Source: Ustilago trichophora (lineage: Eukaryota; Basidiomycota; Ustilaginomycetes; Ustilaginales; Ustilaginaceae). From it: a stretch of 64,000 nt of DNA. Shown piece by piece: positions 1 through 8,338 of this stretch. The position numbers and the translations under genes are program-made. Under the pieces are notes generated by a model. That model was not told the origin of the DNA. It made no database searches and saw only the letters and a program-made list of their open reading frames with translations. The first letter of the stretch is position 1, and every line of letters begins with the position of its first letter. The stretch is taken from the NCBI GenBank assembly GCA_900323505.1, contig OOIN01000007.1, positions 1-64,000 on the forward strand, given 5' to 3'.

Positions 1-159
1 CTACCCTAACCCTAACCCTAACCCTAACCCTAACCCTAACCCTAACCCTAACCCTAACCCTAACCCTAACCCTAACCCTAACCCTAACCCTAACCCTAAC
101 CCTAACCCTAACCCTAACCCTAACCCTAACCCTAACCCTAACCCTAACCCTAACCCTAA
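1..159. repeat. Telomere, (CCCTAA)26
   Basis: From base 4 to 159 the sequence is 26 uninterrupted CCCTAA units, the C-rich strand of a TTAGGG telomere reading inward, so this is a true left chromosome end. There are no degenerate units; the junction to unique sequence is abrupt at base 160. Confidence 0.98.
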
Positions 160-477
160 GTGCTTGGAGTGAAAAACTCAAGTTGTGGCATCTTTTGAGT
201 GCAGAGACCTGAGGAACGCAAACATGATTGAATTAATTGATGATTTTGGGGGACCCAGCTTAACAGGAGATGGGAATTGATTACAAATTATTTCCAATTT
301 GCACAGAGCAGCCAAGCAGGCCCGAAGCTCCCAGCCAGGAAACACGAGAATCTTTTTGGTGGAGAGCAAATTTTTTCAAGTCGAAAGGAAATCTGGGGGT
401 CAAAGCTGAATTTCAGAGTGGAGGCCAAAATCCCCCCCAACTGGATGGAACGAGACCTCCTGCCAAATGGCTGGAAG
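160..477. other. Telomere-adjacent spacer
   Basis: Unique-looking sequence between the telomere repeats and the first gene. Several short open frames overlap here on both strands, but none has a recognisable domain. It must carry the 3' end of the neighbouring minus-strand oxygenase transcript, whose stop lies only about 320 bp from the telomere. Confidence 0.6.
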
Positions 478-1533
478 TCACGATGATCCTCCTTTTGACT
501 GATACCCAAAGATGCTATCGAGCCTCCATTCTGCTACCTTGCACACTGTTTCTCTATGATAGATGGCATCTCGAAAGAATCCACTGAATGCCCACCTGTT
601 TGCAGCAGCAGAGTGTCCAGGAGGAACGAAGGGTCTGGTCCTGTGGTAAAAAGATCGAGAGTTGAGGATGACCAAGTCCATAGGTTCGACAAGGATCTTG
701 ACTGAGAACTCTGGTAACTCGATCCAAGCAGCTTTTCCAAAGTTGAATAAGAAGGATGGAATGCAGTCATCATTGTCGAGATGGATGCCACCTGCAAAGT
801 TCGAGAAGAAGGCTACAGTAGTCCACCAGGGATGGAGAAGCTCGATGCTTTTGGAACCAAAGATGGATGCTAGCCACTTTCTGCCTTTGGATCGAGATGA
901 AATGTTGCTCCTGAAGCTGGGATGGATCAAAGGTTGTGCAGTTCTCATCACCAGGTCTGTGTGCATCCTTGCCCAGAAGAGAAGATCGAGTGCTTCAGGT
1001 TTGTATCGAGGGTCAGTGGTCTCCTTGGTGAAGTCCAGAGTCTGTTTGCCTCGAGAGTGCCAGATTCCTAGGTGATGCTCGATGACTTTTCTCTTGGTGA
1101 GCTTGATCTTGAGCTTCTGTGTGCTGATTGTCGAGATGGGGATGGGTTTCTTTGCCAGATATTGATCATAAAGGTGCTTGCCTATGAGGGAACTCTTCTT
1201 GGCTTCGAGAAACTTGGCATAGCTGGTGGGTGCAATCCTCTGGAGCACGATCTCTTTGGTGTCTCTGTCTGCTAGAGTAAGGTTGGGTCGAGTTGAATGG
1301 CTGCTGCTGCCTTCTGCTAGTGCTTTGCACTCGATAAGATCAAACTGGCTGAGGTCTGTGTGCCTTTTGATATGATGTTGTCGAGACAGATCAATGTGGG
1401 TAGATTCTTCCTGGGAGTCTCGATAGCTCTGCCTCCTGCAGGCATCTCTCTCTGCATTCCTCTTCCTCTTTCGATCCAAAGCTGCTTCACCCTTGGCTGG
1501 CATGGCTGGAATGGATGATTGGATTGCTGGCAA
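478..1533 (-). CDS. Tet-like 2OG-Fe(II) oxygenase, telomere-proximal copy
   Basis: 351 aa. The C-terminal half reads as a double-stranded beta-helix 2-oxoglutarate/iron dioxygenase: HxD iron ligands at H251/D253, distal histidine H297, and a 2OG-binding arginine candidate R313 in RWAFSGFF. Upstream, HLGIWHSRG (about 154-162) resembles the conserved HFGIW block of fungal Tet-like oxygenases. The first 40 residues are basic (RKRKRNAERD) and could be a nuclear or nucleic-acid-binding tail. The neighbour at 1731-2741 is a diverged paralogue with the same motif order, so this is a local duplication. Relatives oxidise 5-methylcytosine, but many fungal members are uncharacterised and the substrate is unknown. 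A prolyl-hydroxylase-type enzyme is less likely because the final basic residue is Arg, not Lys. Intact single exon. Confidence 0.65.
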   Translation of the reverse strand: MPAIQSSIPAMPAKGEAALDRKRKRNAERDACRRQSYRDSQEESTHIDLSRQHHIKRHTDLSQFDLIECKALAEGSSSHSTRPNLTLADRDTKEIVLQRIAPTSYAKFLEAKKSSLIGKHLYDQYLAKKPIPISTISTQKLKIKLTKRKVIEHHLGIWHSRGKQTLDFTKETTDPRYKPEALDLLFWARMHTDLVMRTAQPLIHPSFRSNISSRSKGRKWLASIFGSKSIELLHPWWTTVAFFSNFAGGIHLDNDDCIPSFLFNFGKAAWIELPEFSVKILVEPMDLVILNSRSFYHRTRPFVPPGHSAAANRWAFSGFFRDAIYHRETVCKVAEWRLDSIFGYQSKGGSS

Positions 1534-1612
1534 GTGGATATGGAACGATGATGGATGATTCTATGGTGGAGCTGGTGTCTACTGGTTGAATCTTTCTCGA
1601 GAGCCCAGCCTG

Positions 1613-1774
1613 GAGGGGGACTTGTCTCTTTCAGCCATTTTTGCTTCGACAAACAGGCAAGTCCCCCTCTGTGCTCACCAGCCAAAATTCATTGCCTGAT
1701 TCTCGAAAGCAATTTTGGCTGGGGGACTTGTCATTCTGGACTCTTTTTTACAGCTCCAGAGGCAAGTCCCCCAG
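1613..1774. repeat. Three consecutive inverted repeats (hairpin array)
   Basis: Three perfect 12-bp palindromic arm pairs lie end to end. Pair 1 is GAGGGGGACTTG at 1613-1624 with its complement at 1658-1669. Pair 2 is CCAGCCAAAATT at 1678-1689 with its complement at 1711-1722. Pair 3 is CTGGGGGACTTG at 1719-1730 with its complement at 1763-1774. Pairs 1 and 3 share nearly the same arm, and pairs 2 and 3 overlap. The array covers the end of the upstream oxygenase gene and the spacer before the next one. Confidence 0.85.
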
Positions 1775-2741
1775 CCTCACCGCACTGCTCCACCCTGCGC
1801 TTCTTTGATGCTGCTTGCCGCTCTGCCTCTTGCTCCTCCTCTGCCTTCCTTGCGTAGTATGTATGGTTGTGCTTCTTTGGCTCTCTCTGTTGCTGAAGCC
1901 CTTTGCGGAAGAAGCAGCTGATGGCCATGCGCTCTCCAGGGTCTGATCTTGCCTTTACATGAGCTGGGTGTTGGACGGTGAGGTGTTCCACGCTGTTGGA
2001 AAGGAACATGACGATGTCTTGTGGTTGCAGCTCCACTGCTATGCCATACTCTGGCAGCTGCAAGAGAGCATGTTGTCCGAGGTTGACCAGGATAGACACG
2101 TCTGCATCCTTCACGTCTTTGTGCACATTGCTGGAGAAGCCAAGGAATGGTGAGATGGTGGAGTACAGCGGGTGGCAGTACCGGTCCAGGTCATCCACTT
2201 GCTTCTCTGCCCAAGGGAAGTGGACATCCATGCGCTCTTGAAGCTCTGACCTGAAGGTATCACAGAGACCAGAGTGGCCATTCTTGATGATGGGGAGAAC
2301 AAACTTGCGGGTGAACTCTTTGAACCAGATGCAGAACTCCGCCACAGCTTGCCTGCCTTCCTCCCTGCCTGGCTGCTGAGTCTCTTCCGATAGAGTCAAG
2401 CTGACCATCATCTTGTCGTACCAGATGCCAAAGTGGTAGTGTGGAAAGTGCTGCTGCTGATCCACTGTCTGCCGAGTGTCTGCCTTGTGTTTCTTGCACT
2501 TGGCTGTCTCCATGACCTTGCGGAACAAGGTGGCACCTTTGCTATAGCTCTTGGTCATGCTGGAGGCAGCAGACTCAGTGGCCGGACAGAAGCGCTGGAG
2601 GAAGACATTCCTGGTCTTGCTGTCCTGGAGGCTGATGTTGCGGGTGTAGACTGTGTTCTTGCAGTCATCAAAAGAGGTGATGGCCTGGCCGGTGATGATG
2701 GGCAAGGTCCAAGAGCACTTTGCCTGCCGATCCTTCTCCAT
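1731..2741 (-). CDS. Tet-like 2OG-Fe(II) oxygenase, second copy; N-terminus possibly frameshifted
   Basis: 336 aa from the first in-frame Met. Motif order matches the neighbour: HFGIWYDK (about 103-110), iron ligands H207/D209, distal H253, and R271 before AISCFF. Alignable blocks include LQRFCP, CHPLYSTI and NLGQHALLQLPEY, so the two genes are diverged tandem paralogues. The Met sits inside a 31-bp tandem duplication (2728-2789). The frame upstream of that duplication is open for about 155 codons and reads into the same KVMEKDRQ residues, so an originally longer N-terminus has probably been cut off. The catalytic core is untouched and the shorter protein may still work. The C-terminus is Lys/Arg-rich. 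Substrate unknown; DNA or RNA base oxidation is the family-based guess. Confidence 0.6.
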   Translation of the reverse strand: MEKDRQAKCSWTLPIITGQAITSFDDCKNTVYTRNISLQDSKTRNVFLQRFCPATESAASSMTKSYSKGATLFRKVMETAKCKKHKADTRQTVDQQQHFPHYHFGIWYDKMMVSLTLSEETQQPGREEGRQAVAEFCIWFKEFTRKFVLPIIKNGHSGLCDTFRSELQERMDVHFPWAEKQVDDLDRYCHPLYSTISPFLGFSSNVHKDVKDADVSILVNLGQHALLQLPEYGIAVELQPQDIVMFLSNSVEHLTVQHPAHVKARSDPGERMAISCFFRKGLQQQREPKKHNHTYYARKAEEEQEAERQAASKKRRVEQCGEAGGLASGAVKKSPE

Positions 2742-2789
2742 TACCTTGTACTGTTTGTCGATCCTTCTCCATTACCTTGTACTGTTTGT
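2728..2789. repeat. 31-bp perfect tandem duplication
   Basis: The 31-bp segment beginning CGATCCTTCTCC occurs twice back to back (2728-2758 and 2759-2789). Because 31 is not a multiple of three, it shifts the minus-strand frame at the 5' end of the second oxygenase gene. Identity of the two copies suggests a recent event. Confidence 0.9.
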
Positions 2790-2929
2790 CAAGGGTGTAC
2801 GTCTTGGCATTGATGGACGCAAGGCTGTACTGCAGCCTCTTGATGCGCTTCTGATCTGCTTGAGAAGTGCCGCCAGGTACAGGTATGTATGTCATTGTGG
2901 TGTGATGTACCATGGGAAGTGTGATCCAA

Positions 2930-3181
2930 CTCAAAGAGACGTGTCCAGTTTGGATTTTGATCCATCTCTTTGAGACATGTCCAGTTTGGATTTTGATCCA
3001 TCTCTTTGAGACGTGTCCAGTTTGGATTTTGATCCGTCTCTTTGAGACGGACTGATTTTGAATTTTCATCCATCTCTTTGAGACTGACTGATTCTTGGAA
3101 TTTGCGCGTCTCTTTGAGATGGACCAATTTCTGAAATTTGCGCGTCTCTTTGAGATGGACTCATTCAACCTCATTGACGCG
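2930..3181. repeat. 36-bp minisatellite, 7 units
   Basis: CTCTTTGAGA recurs with exact 36-bp spacing at 2966, 3002, 3038, 3074, 3110 and 3146. A seventh, variant unit (CTCAAAGAGA) lies at 2930. Units nearest 2970-3030 are almost identical and the right-hand ones drift. On the minus strand it is open and would encode a 12-residue repeat of the type SKRWIKIQTGHV in the frame that leads towards the second oxygenase. Whether it is translated is unknown. Confidence 0.85.
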
Positions 3182-3265
3182 TCAGGCCTCCACTTTGTCT
3201 GCATTTTCACAGACTCTGGAAATGCAATTATTGATTTATTTTGAGAAACATGCAAAGTCTTCTAT

Positions 3266-6200
3266 CTACATAGCCGCTGCTTCTACAGCCGCTGCAAACA
3301 TGGCAAATGCCAGAAGCATACTCTCACCTTTGTAGGTCACGGCTGTACCTAGCTCACCTTGTACCACTACCGCATGTGGGTCCATCTGATCCAAGCCAAT
3401 CAACCGCAGCACATTGGCAGTGTGCTCTCTGCATCTGAGCACTGCCGCAACTACGGGCAGCACAATGTCAGCATACCTGCGTGAGCATGCTGTAGAATTG
3501 GTTGAGCTGGTGTTGGCGCAAATGTTGATGGGAACCAGACATGCGTAACAAGCAATGTGCTTTGCTTTCTGCATGCGGCGCTTGAGGCCGCCAATGTAGG
3601 TTGCATTGATGCGTGGCTCTGATTGTGGCAACTTGTCCTTGATTTGCGGCCAGCAGTTGCAGTTGCTGAAAGAGTGTCGGATTCCATGTTGTCCAGAGCA
3701 TGTGTGCTGGTTGCGGAAGAGGTAACACAAAGAGCACACACCGGCAAGGCTCTGCAGTAGCGATCTGCTGCTTGATGTGTCAATGTCAATGTGCACAGGT
3801 GGATGTGCCGGTGATGGACTTAGGCTGAATGCAAATGGCGGAGGCGTAAAACTGAGAACCGGCAATGCTGGCTGAAGCTGGTTTTGAGCAGTGGAGGATA
3901 ATATCTGGTTTGGCGCTCCTCTGCTTGCTGAGTGCTGATGGTTCAGGTCTAGAGCTGCCGTAAAACCTTGATGCCGCCGCTGACGTGGTGTAGGTGAATC
4001 CAAGGCCGTGGTGCTGACTTGCAACCGCCTACTGCTGCTGTTTGCAGCTTGGAGTTGACCAGCAGTCTGGGTCTTGCCATTCTGCTGCCGCTCACGCTTG
4101 TCAGACTCTGGCAGTGACTCCAAGCCAATGATCTTCTTTGGCGGTGTGACTGGTCCTTCCACACGCTGCTGGCAGAGGTCGCACAGCGCAAAGTCTGGCT
4201 GGCTGAGGCAAGTCACCGGCATTCCGTCCAGATAGCGTGAGATGGCCAGACGCCGGCAAGTACGCTCCTCTATGTAGAGCTGCACCTGTGCTTCACGTGT
4301 TTGGACTCTGGTGGCCAACAGCACCGCTGATGCTCCACTGCCACTACGTCCAGCGCGTCCTGACTCTTGCACGTAACTGACCATGTCCCATGTATCACCG
4401 CAATGGACCACCAGACTGACATGTTGCGGATTGATGCCTGTGCCGATAGCTGTTGTTCCAACAATGACGCGTTTGCCAGTGTTGGTCTCTGTGGCAGAAC
4501 ACCGCAACCATGTTGAAACCGTTCTCTGCTTCTGCTCCTCTGGCATGTCTGCGATCACGCAAGTGCAATTGAGATCCTCCGCTGTGGTTTGTGCTGCAGT
4601 GGTGGACTTGCAGAAGATCATCACTGCACCGGCAGGGTGAGCTTCAAGGAGACGCTTGATTTGGAATGGCATTTCCACACTTGATGTAAGTTGCTGGACC
4701 TTGTAGGAGATGTTTTTGCGGTTGGTGGCCGCCCTGATCATGCCAGTACCATCTTGCGGGAGACAGAGTGTGGTCTTGAAGGTGGGAACCAGAGTTGGTG
4801 GCAGCGTAGCCGTAAGGAAGTACTGCTGCACCCGCACAGCAGAGATGAGTGCCTTGATCTTCTCCATTGCCGGACGGAAGGTGTTTTGAGTTACGCAGAC
4901 ATGGCACTCATCAAAGAAGATGGCTGCCAACCGCTTCTGCTGATCCAACTCTTGCGCCCAGTTGGCAAATGCTTGACTGTAGCAGTTCTCTGCTGCAACA
5001 AAGACCAGCTGACTGCCCTCTACTCTGTCTGCACTCCGGTAGCCTGTCCACTTGCTTGCCACAATTCCAACCCACTGACACTGCTCCATCAGATCATCTG
5101 TGAGTGCAATGAATGGCACCACCACAATAATGACAGAGGCTGGCGGCAGCCAATGCAGCGGTGCCATGAAAAGTGCAGACTTGCCGGACCCAGTGGCCAT
5201 GACAATGATCAGTGGTGTCTCCTTGGCATAGATGGCATTGAGCGCATAGGCCTGCTCCAGTGTCTTGGTGCGGTGGCTGCCGGTCACCTTGAAGAGTGCA
5301 TTGCTGACTGGTTCTGCTAGCACAGCAGAGCGTGAAATGGGGGCAGCAGGCACCGCACTTGTAGCGCTTGGTGGAGCAACTTCAATTGGATGCTCCAGCC
5401 TTTGCTTGACACACCGCATGTCCTCCTGCAAAGCATCCAGCTGCCGCTTCAGTGAAGATACTGCCTTGCAGTCATCTCCTGCTGCCTTTCCTGCCATGAG
5501 GTGGTCATATGGCTTGACGTCCTCTTCAAAGCGGGATGGCATACCCCAGAATGCATGCCACCGCTCTGACACTTCCAACATGACATCCATGCTCTCTTGC
5601 GTGAGCTGATGCAGCATGCTTGCATCCAGGCCATAGTGCTGCTCTGCAGTCCGTGTTGAATGTCCAGCTTGAAGATCGTGAGCGCTGTCCAACACCTCTT
5701 CTGCAGTCATGGACCTCGGACGGATGAGCTTGCGGTCAATGCTCACTGCCAGTTGCCGCCAAGTGCGCATGTTGAGGCCAGCCGTGATAGAGCTGATGTG
5801 CTCCTGGCAGAGTGCTTGCAGCATCTTGGTGACGGCATTTGTCTCCCATGCATTGCCGTGATGGTCCACCAAGAGCATAGAGCTGGCCGCACGGGGCTGC
5901 AGCACTGCATTATGTAGGAGATGGACAAACGGCACCACCTGAGCTACGTAAAAGACCACCATGCATCCCACTGGGTATGGCAGGAAGCGTGGAATCACCT
6001 TTTGACGTCCAGTGCCTTTCTTGCTGGGCAGAGCGGTGAAGACACTGCCATCATGCACAAAGAGGTTGCGTGGACCAACAAGCGTGTTGGTGTGCTGCAA
6101 TTGGAGCAGCTCTGTACCTCTTGCAGGCAGACCGCTACCAAGCTCAATGAGCACCGCAAGCAGCTTGGTGAATTCATTGTGCATGCTGAAGTACGCATTG

Positions 6201-8338
6201 GCAGCATCTGCATCGAACTCCAACTCATCAGAGTATGGATCCATGAGGGGTTGCGCAGCAGGTACGTTACCAGCAGCAGCACGGCAGAGAACACTGCTGA
6301 TGCTCTGCAGCTCCGGAGAAGCGGCCACAAAGCTGAAGTCTGGTTGCATGTTGCGGTGATCATCCAGAATGTGCTTCAGGTTGAGCGCAAGTGATGCATC
6401 CTCTGGCAAAAGGCAGAGCTGACGTAGCAAAGCTTCTGCCCGCTTTTGCGCACCATGCATCAGAGCTTGGAGACGGTCCACTTGGATGGTCTCTGTTCCA
6501 AACTTGACGCTCTTGAGATCTTGCTGCCAGGAAAAGTGGAAGTTGGTGCCATCATCTTGCGCAAGTACTGTGCCATACCGGTGAAGGGATTGTAGGTATG
6601 AGCTGGCGGAGCTGCTGGTGCTGTACAGATAGCGCTTCATCTGTAGATCAACCTCGGCAGCAATCTCCTCAGCAGAGCGCTCAATGAGCACACCATCTTC
6701 TGGATCCAACAGCCACTGCCAGAGCACTGCACGGCAGCAGAACTCCAAGCTGGCAATGATGGACGTAGCGGCATTGACGGGAATGGGAGTGCCATCTGCG
6801 CTGACGCAGAGGTGGAGGAACAGCCGTACCAAAGCAAGCTTGTCATTCTCACCATACACCTCTGGCTGTTGCGTGACCAAGAGGTGAGAGAGTTGGAGGA
6901 GGAGCGGCACTGCCTTGCTTGCCAGATCTTCATCAGTGAGCGGATCAATGTCTGCATCTGCACCGTAGTAAAGATCATGCAGATCTTGCAGTACAGAGTC
7001 CAGGTGTGCGCTGAGACCAAGATGCTCAGTCTGGTCACTGTCACCGTAATAACCAAAAGAGACACCGTCAAAGACCGCATGGATAAGCAGAGCAAGTAAA
7101 AAGGCCCACATGTCCGCACGTTTCTTGACTGTTGGTAGGCTGAGGTTGTACGGCTGGCTTGGTTCAGGACTGTAGGCACGGAAAGTCTGTTGCACCTGCC
7201 TGCCAGTCTTGAGGAAAGCCATCATCCATGTTGCGGCTGCTTGCTGTGTCATGACCAATACCCAATGGACAAAGTCTATATGAGCACCAGGCCACACCTT
7301 TTTTGACTTGCTGAGTGCGCCGATGGCCACAATAGGCTTGCCAGCCCAGTACGCATGCCAACCCAGCTGCTTGGCCCAAGGACCAATGTTGCCGCTGGCA
7401 GATTCAGGCTGAATGCCTGGCTTGAGCAGGTCTGCTTCACAGAGGCAATCTTCATTCTTCTTGAGGAAGGCATCCACCTTTGTCTTGATATTGGCGCTGA
7501 TGGTGCTGGCATCCAGAGCGGTGGTGAGAATGGCAGGAGGCGGTGTGGGATCCAGATCTTGATTGCGGACGTGAAGGTAGCGGATCTTCTTGCCGCACTT
7601 GTGCAACTTCTGCATGGGAACAGGATGGGTGTATGATGCTCTGCCTTTAGCATCAGGATGCCCACGCAGATGCTCGTAGAAAGCAGACTTGGCTTGGACG
7701 GCATAGGAGCACAAGTTGCAGCGGTAGCCTTGGAAGAGCTCACCCAGCTCAGGAATCATGCGCTCTGGCAGAAGATCCTTGTTGATGCAGACCGTGCCAG
7801 GAGACGGTACATCCAGTTCATCAAGGAGGCTACGCAGCATATCCTTGGCAGACCCAACCAGCGGCTTCTTGTGGACCTTCTTGATGTGAGCCGTGACGTG
7901 CTTGAAGTCTGGGATGAGCGGCAATTGAGGACAACAGCTGTCCAGGGTGCAGAGCAGGATGCGGGGATGGTCCACCAAGCGTAAGTTGAAGCGTGCCAGC
8001 TGAGCGGTGTGCTGAGGATCCACTGGAGTGGAAATGGTGGTTTCTTGATTTGCGGCTTGGTTGGCAGCAGGGAGAGCGTGACTGAATTCAAAAAATGCAA
8101 ATAGTGATGTCAGCTGCTGATCATTGATGATGTGTGGTGATGATTGCCCAAACATACCTGTCCGTATCACTGACTGCGTCCATTGTGTTGATGCCTGCAT
8201 CAACAAGTTCAGCAGCAAGTATGCTGTCATCAGGATGGAAAGATTGCTGAGACATGGTTGAAGAATTTGCTGGCGGTGGATAAAAGTGGTAGAGTACGGT
8301 AGAGAGAAGCTGGAATGGATTGTTGGATTGATGAGCAA
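3266..8338 (-). CDS. Telomere-linked RecQ-like helicase with zinc-finger and tyrosine-recombinase-like regions
   Basis: 1690 codons, one open frame. Residues about 128-230 carry paired Cys/His motifs (CNLC at 207-210, H223, H227) resembling the OrsD/DUF3505 zinc fingers. Residues about 720-930 look like a tyrosine-recombinase fold: R740 in ARGTELLQL, SKKG near 772, RTWR 858-861 in place of HxxR, H893 and Y902 in GHSTRTAEQHYG. The SF2 motor follows: ATGSGKS (1048-1054), DECH (1143-1146), TAT (1176-1178), QESGRAGRSG (1324-1333), then RecQ-type zinc cysteines C1377, C1386 and C1389. A RecQ-like helicase is known in Ustilago telomere-associated repeats, and comparable telomere-linked helicases occur in other fungi; they are thought to act in telomere recombination. 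The C-terminal 250 residues are low-complexity plus a Cys/His patch. The first 60-90 residues may not be translated. Confidence 0.85.
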   Translation of the reverse strand: MLINPTIHSSFSLPYSTTFIHRQQILQPCLSNLSILMTAYLLLNLLMQASTQWTQSVIRTGMFGQSSPHIINDQQLTSLFAFFEFSHALPAANQAANQETTISTPVDPQHTAQLARFNLRLVDHPRILLCTLDSCCPQLPLIPDFKHVTAHIKKVHKKPLVGSAKDMLRSLLDELDVPSPGTVCINKDLLPERMIPELGELFQGYRCNLCSYAVQAKSAFYEHLRGHPDAKGRASYTHPVPMQKLHKCGKKIRYLHVRNQDLDPTPPPAILTTALDASTISANIKTKVDAFLKKNEDCLCEADLLKPGIQPESASGNIGPWAKQLGWHAYWAGKPIVAIGALSKSKKVWPGAHIDFVHWVLVMTQQAAATWMMAFLKTGRQVQQTFRAYSPEPSQPYNLSLPTVKKRADMWAFLLALLIHAVFDGVSFGYYGDSDQTEHLGLSAHLDSVLQDLHDLYYGADADIDPLTDEDLASKAVPLLLQLSHLLVTQQPEVYGENDKLALVRLFLHLCVSADGTPIPVNAATSIIASLEFCCRAVLWQWLLDPEDGVLIERSAEEIAAEVDLQMKRYLYSTSSSASSYLQSLHRYGTVLAQDDGTNFHFSWQQDLKSVKFGTETIQVDRLQALMHGAQKRAEALLRQLCLLPEDASLALNLKHILDDHRNMQPDFSFVAASPELQSISSVLCRAAAGNVPAAQPLMDPYSDELEFDADAANAYFSMHNEFTKLLAVLIELGSGLPARGTELLQLQHTNTLVGPRNLFVHDGSVFTALPSKKGTGRQKVIPRFLPYPVGCMVVFYVAQVVPFVHLLHNAVLQPRAASSMLLVDHHGNAWETNAVTKMLQALCQEHISSITAGLNMRTWRQLAVSIDRKLIRPRSMTAEEVLDSAHDLQAGHSTRTAEQHYGLDASMLHQLTQESMDVMLEVSERWHAFWGMPSRFEEDVKPYDHLMAGKAAGDDCKAVSSLKRQLDALQEDMRCVKQRLEHPIEVAPPSATSAVPAAPISRSAVLAEPVSNALFKVTGSHRTKTLEQAYALNAIYAKETPLIIVMATGSGKSALFMAPLHWLPPASVIIVVVPFIALTDDLMEQCQWVGIVASKWTGYRSADRVEGSQLVFVAAENCYSQAFANWAQELDQQKRLAAIFFDECHVCVTQNTFRPAMEKIKALISAVRVQQYFLTATLPPTLVPTFKTTLCLPQDGTGMIRAATNRKNISYKVQQLTSSVEMPFQIKRLLEAHPAGAVMIFCKSTTAAQTTAEDLNCTCVIADMPEEQKQRTVSTWLRCSATETNTGKRVIVGTTAIGTGINPQHVSLVVHCGDTWDMVSYVQESGRAGRSGSGASAVLLATRVQTREAQVQLYIEERTCRRLAISRYLDGMPVTCLSQPDFALCDLCQQRVEGPVTPPKKIIGLESLPESDKRERQQNGKTQTAGQLQAANSSSRRLQVSTTALDSPTPRQRRHQGFTAALDLNHQHSASRGAPNQILSSTAQNQLQPALPVLSFTPPPFAFSLSPSPAHPPVHIDIDTSSSRSLLQSLAGVCSLCYLFRNQHTCSGQHGIRHSFSNCNCWPQIKDKLPQSEPRINATYIGGLKRRMQKAKHIACYACLVPINICANTSSTNSTACSRRYADIVLPVVAAVLRCREHTANVLRLIGLDQMDPHAVVVQGELGTAVTYKGESMLLAFAMFAAAVEAAAM

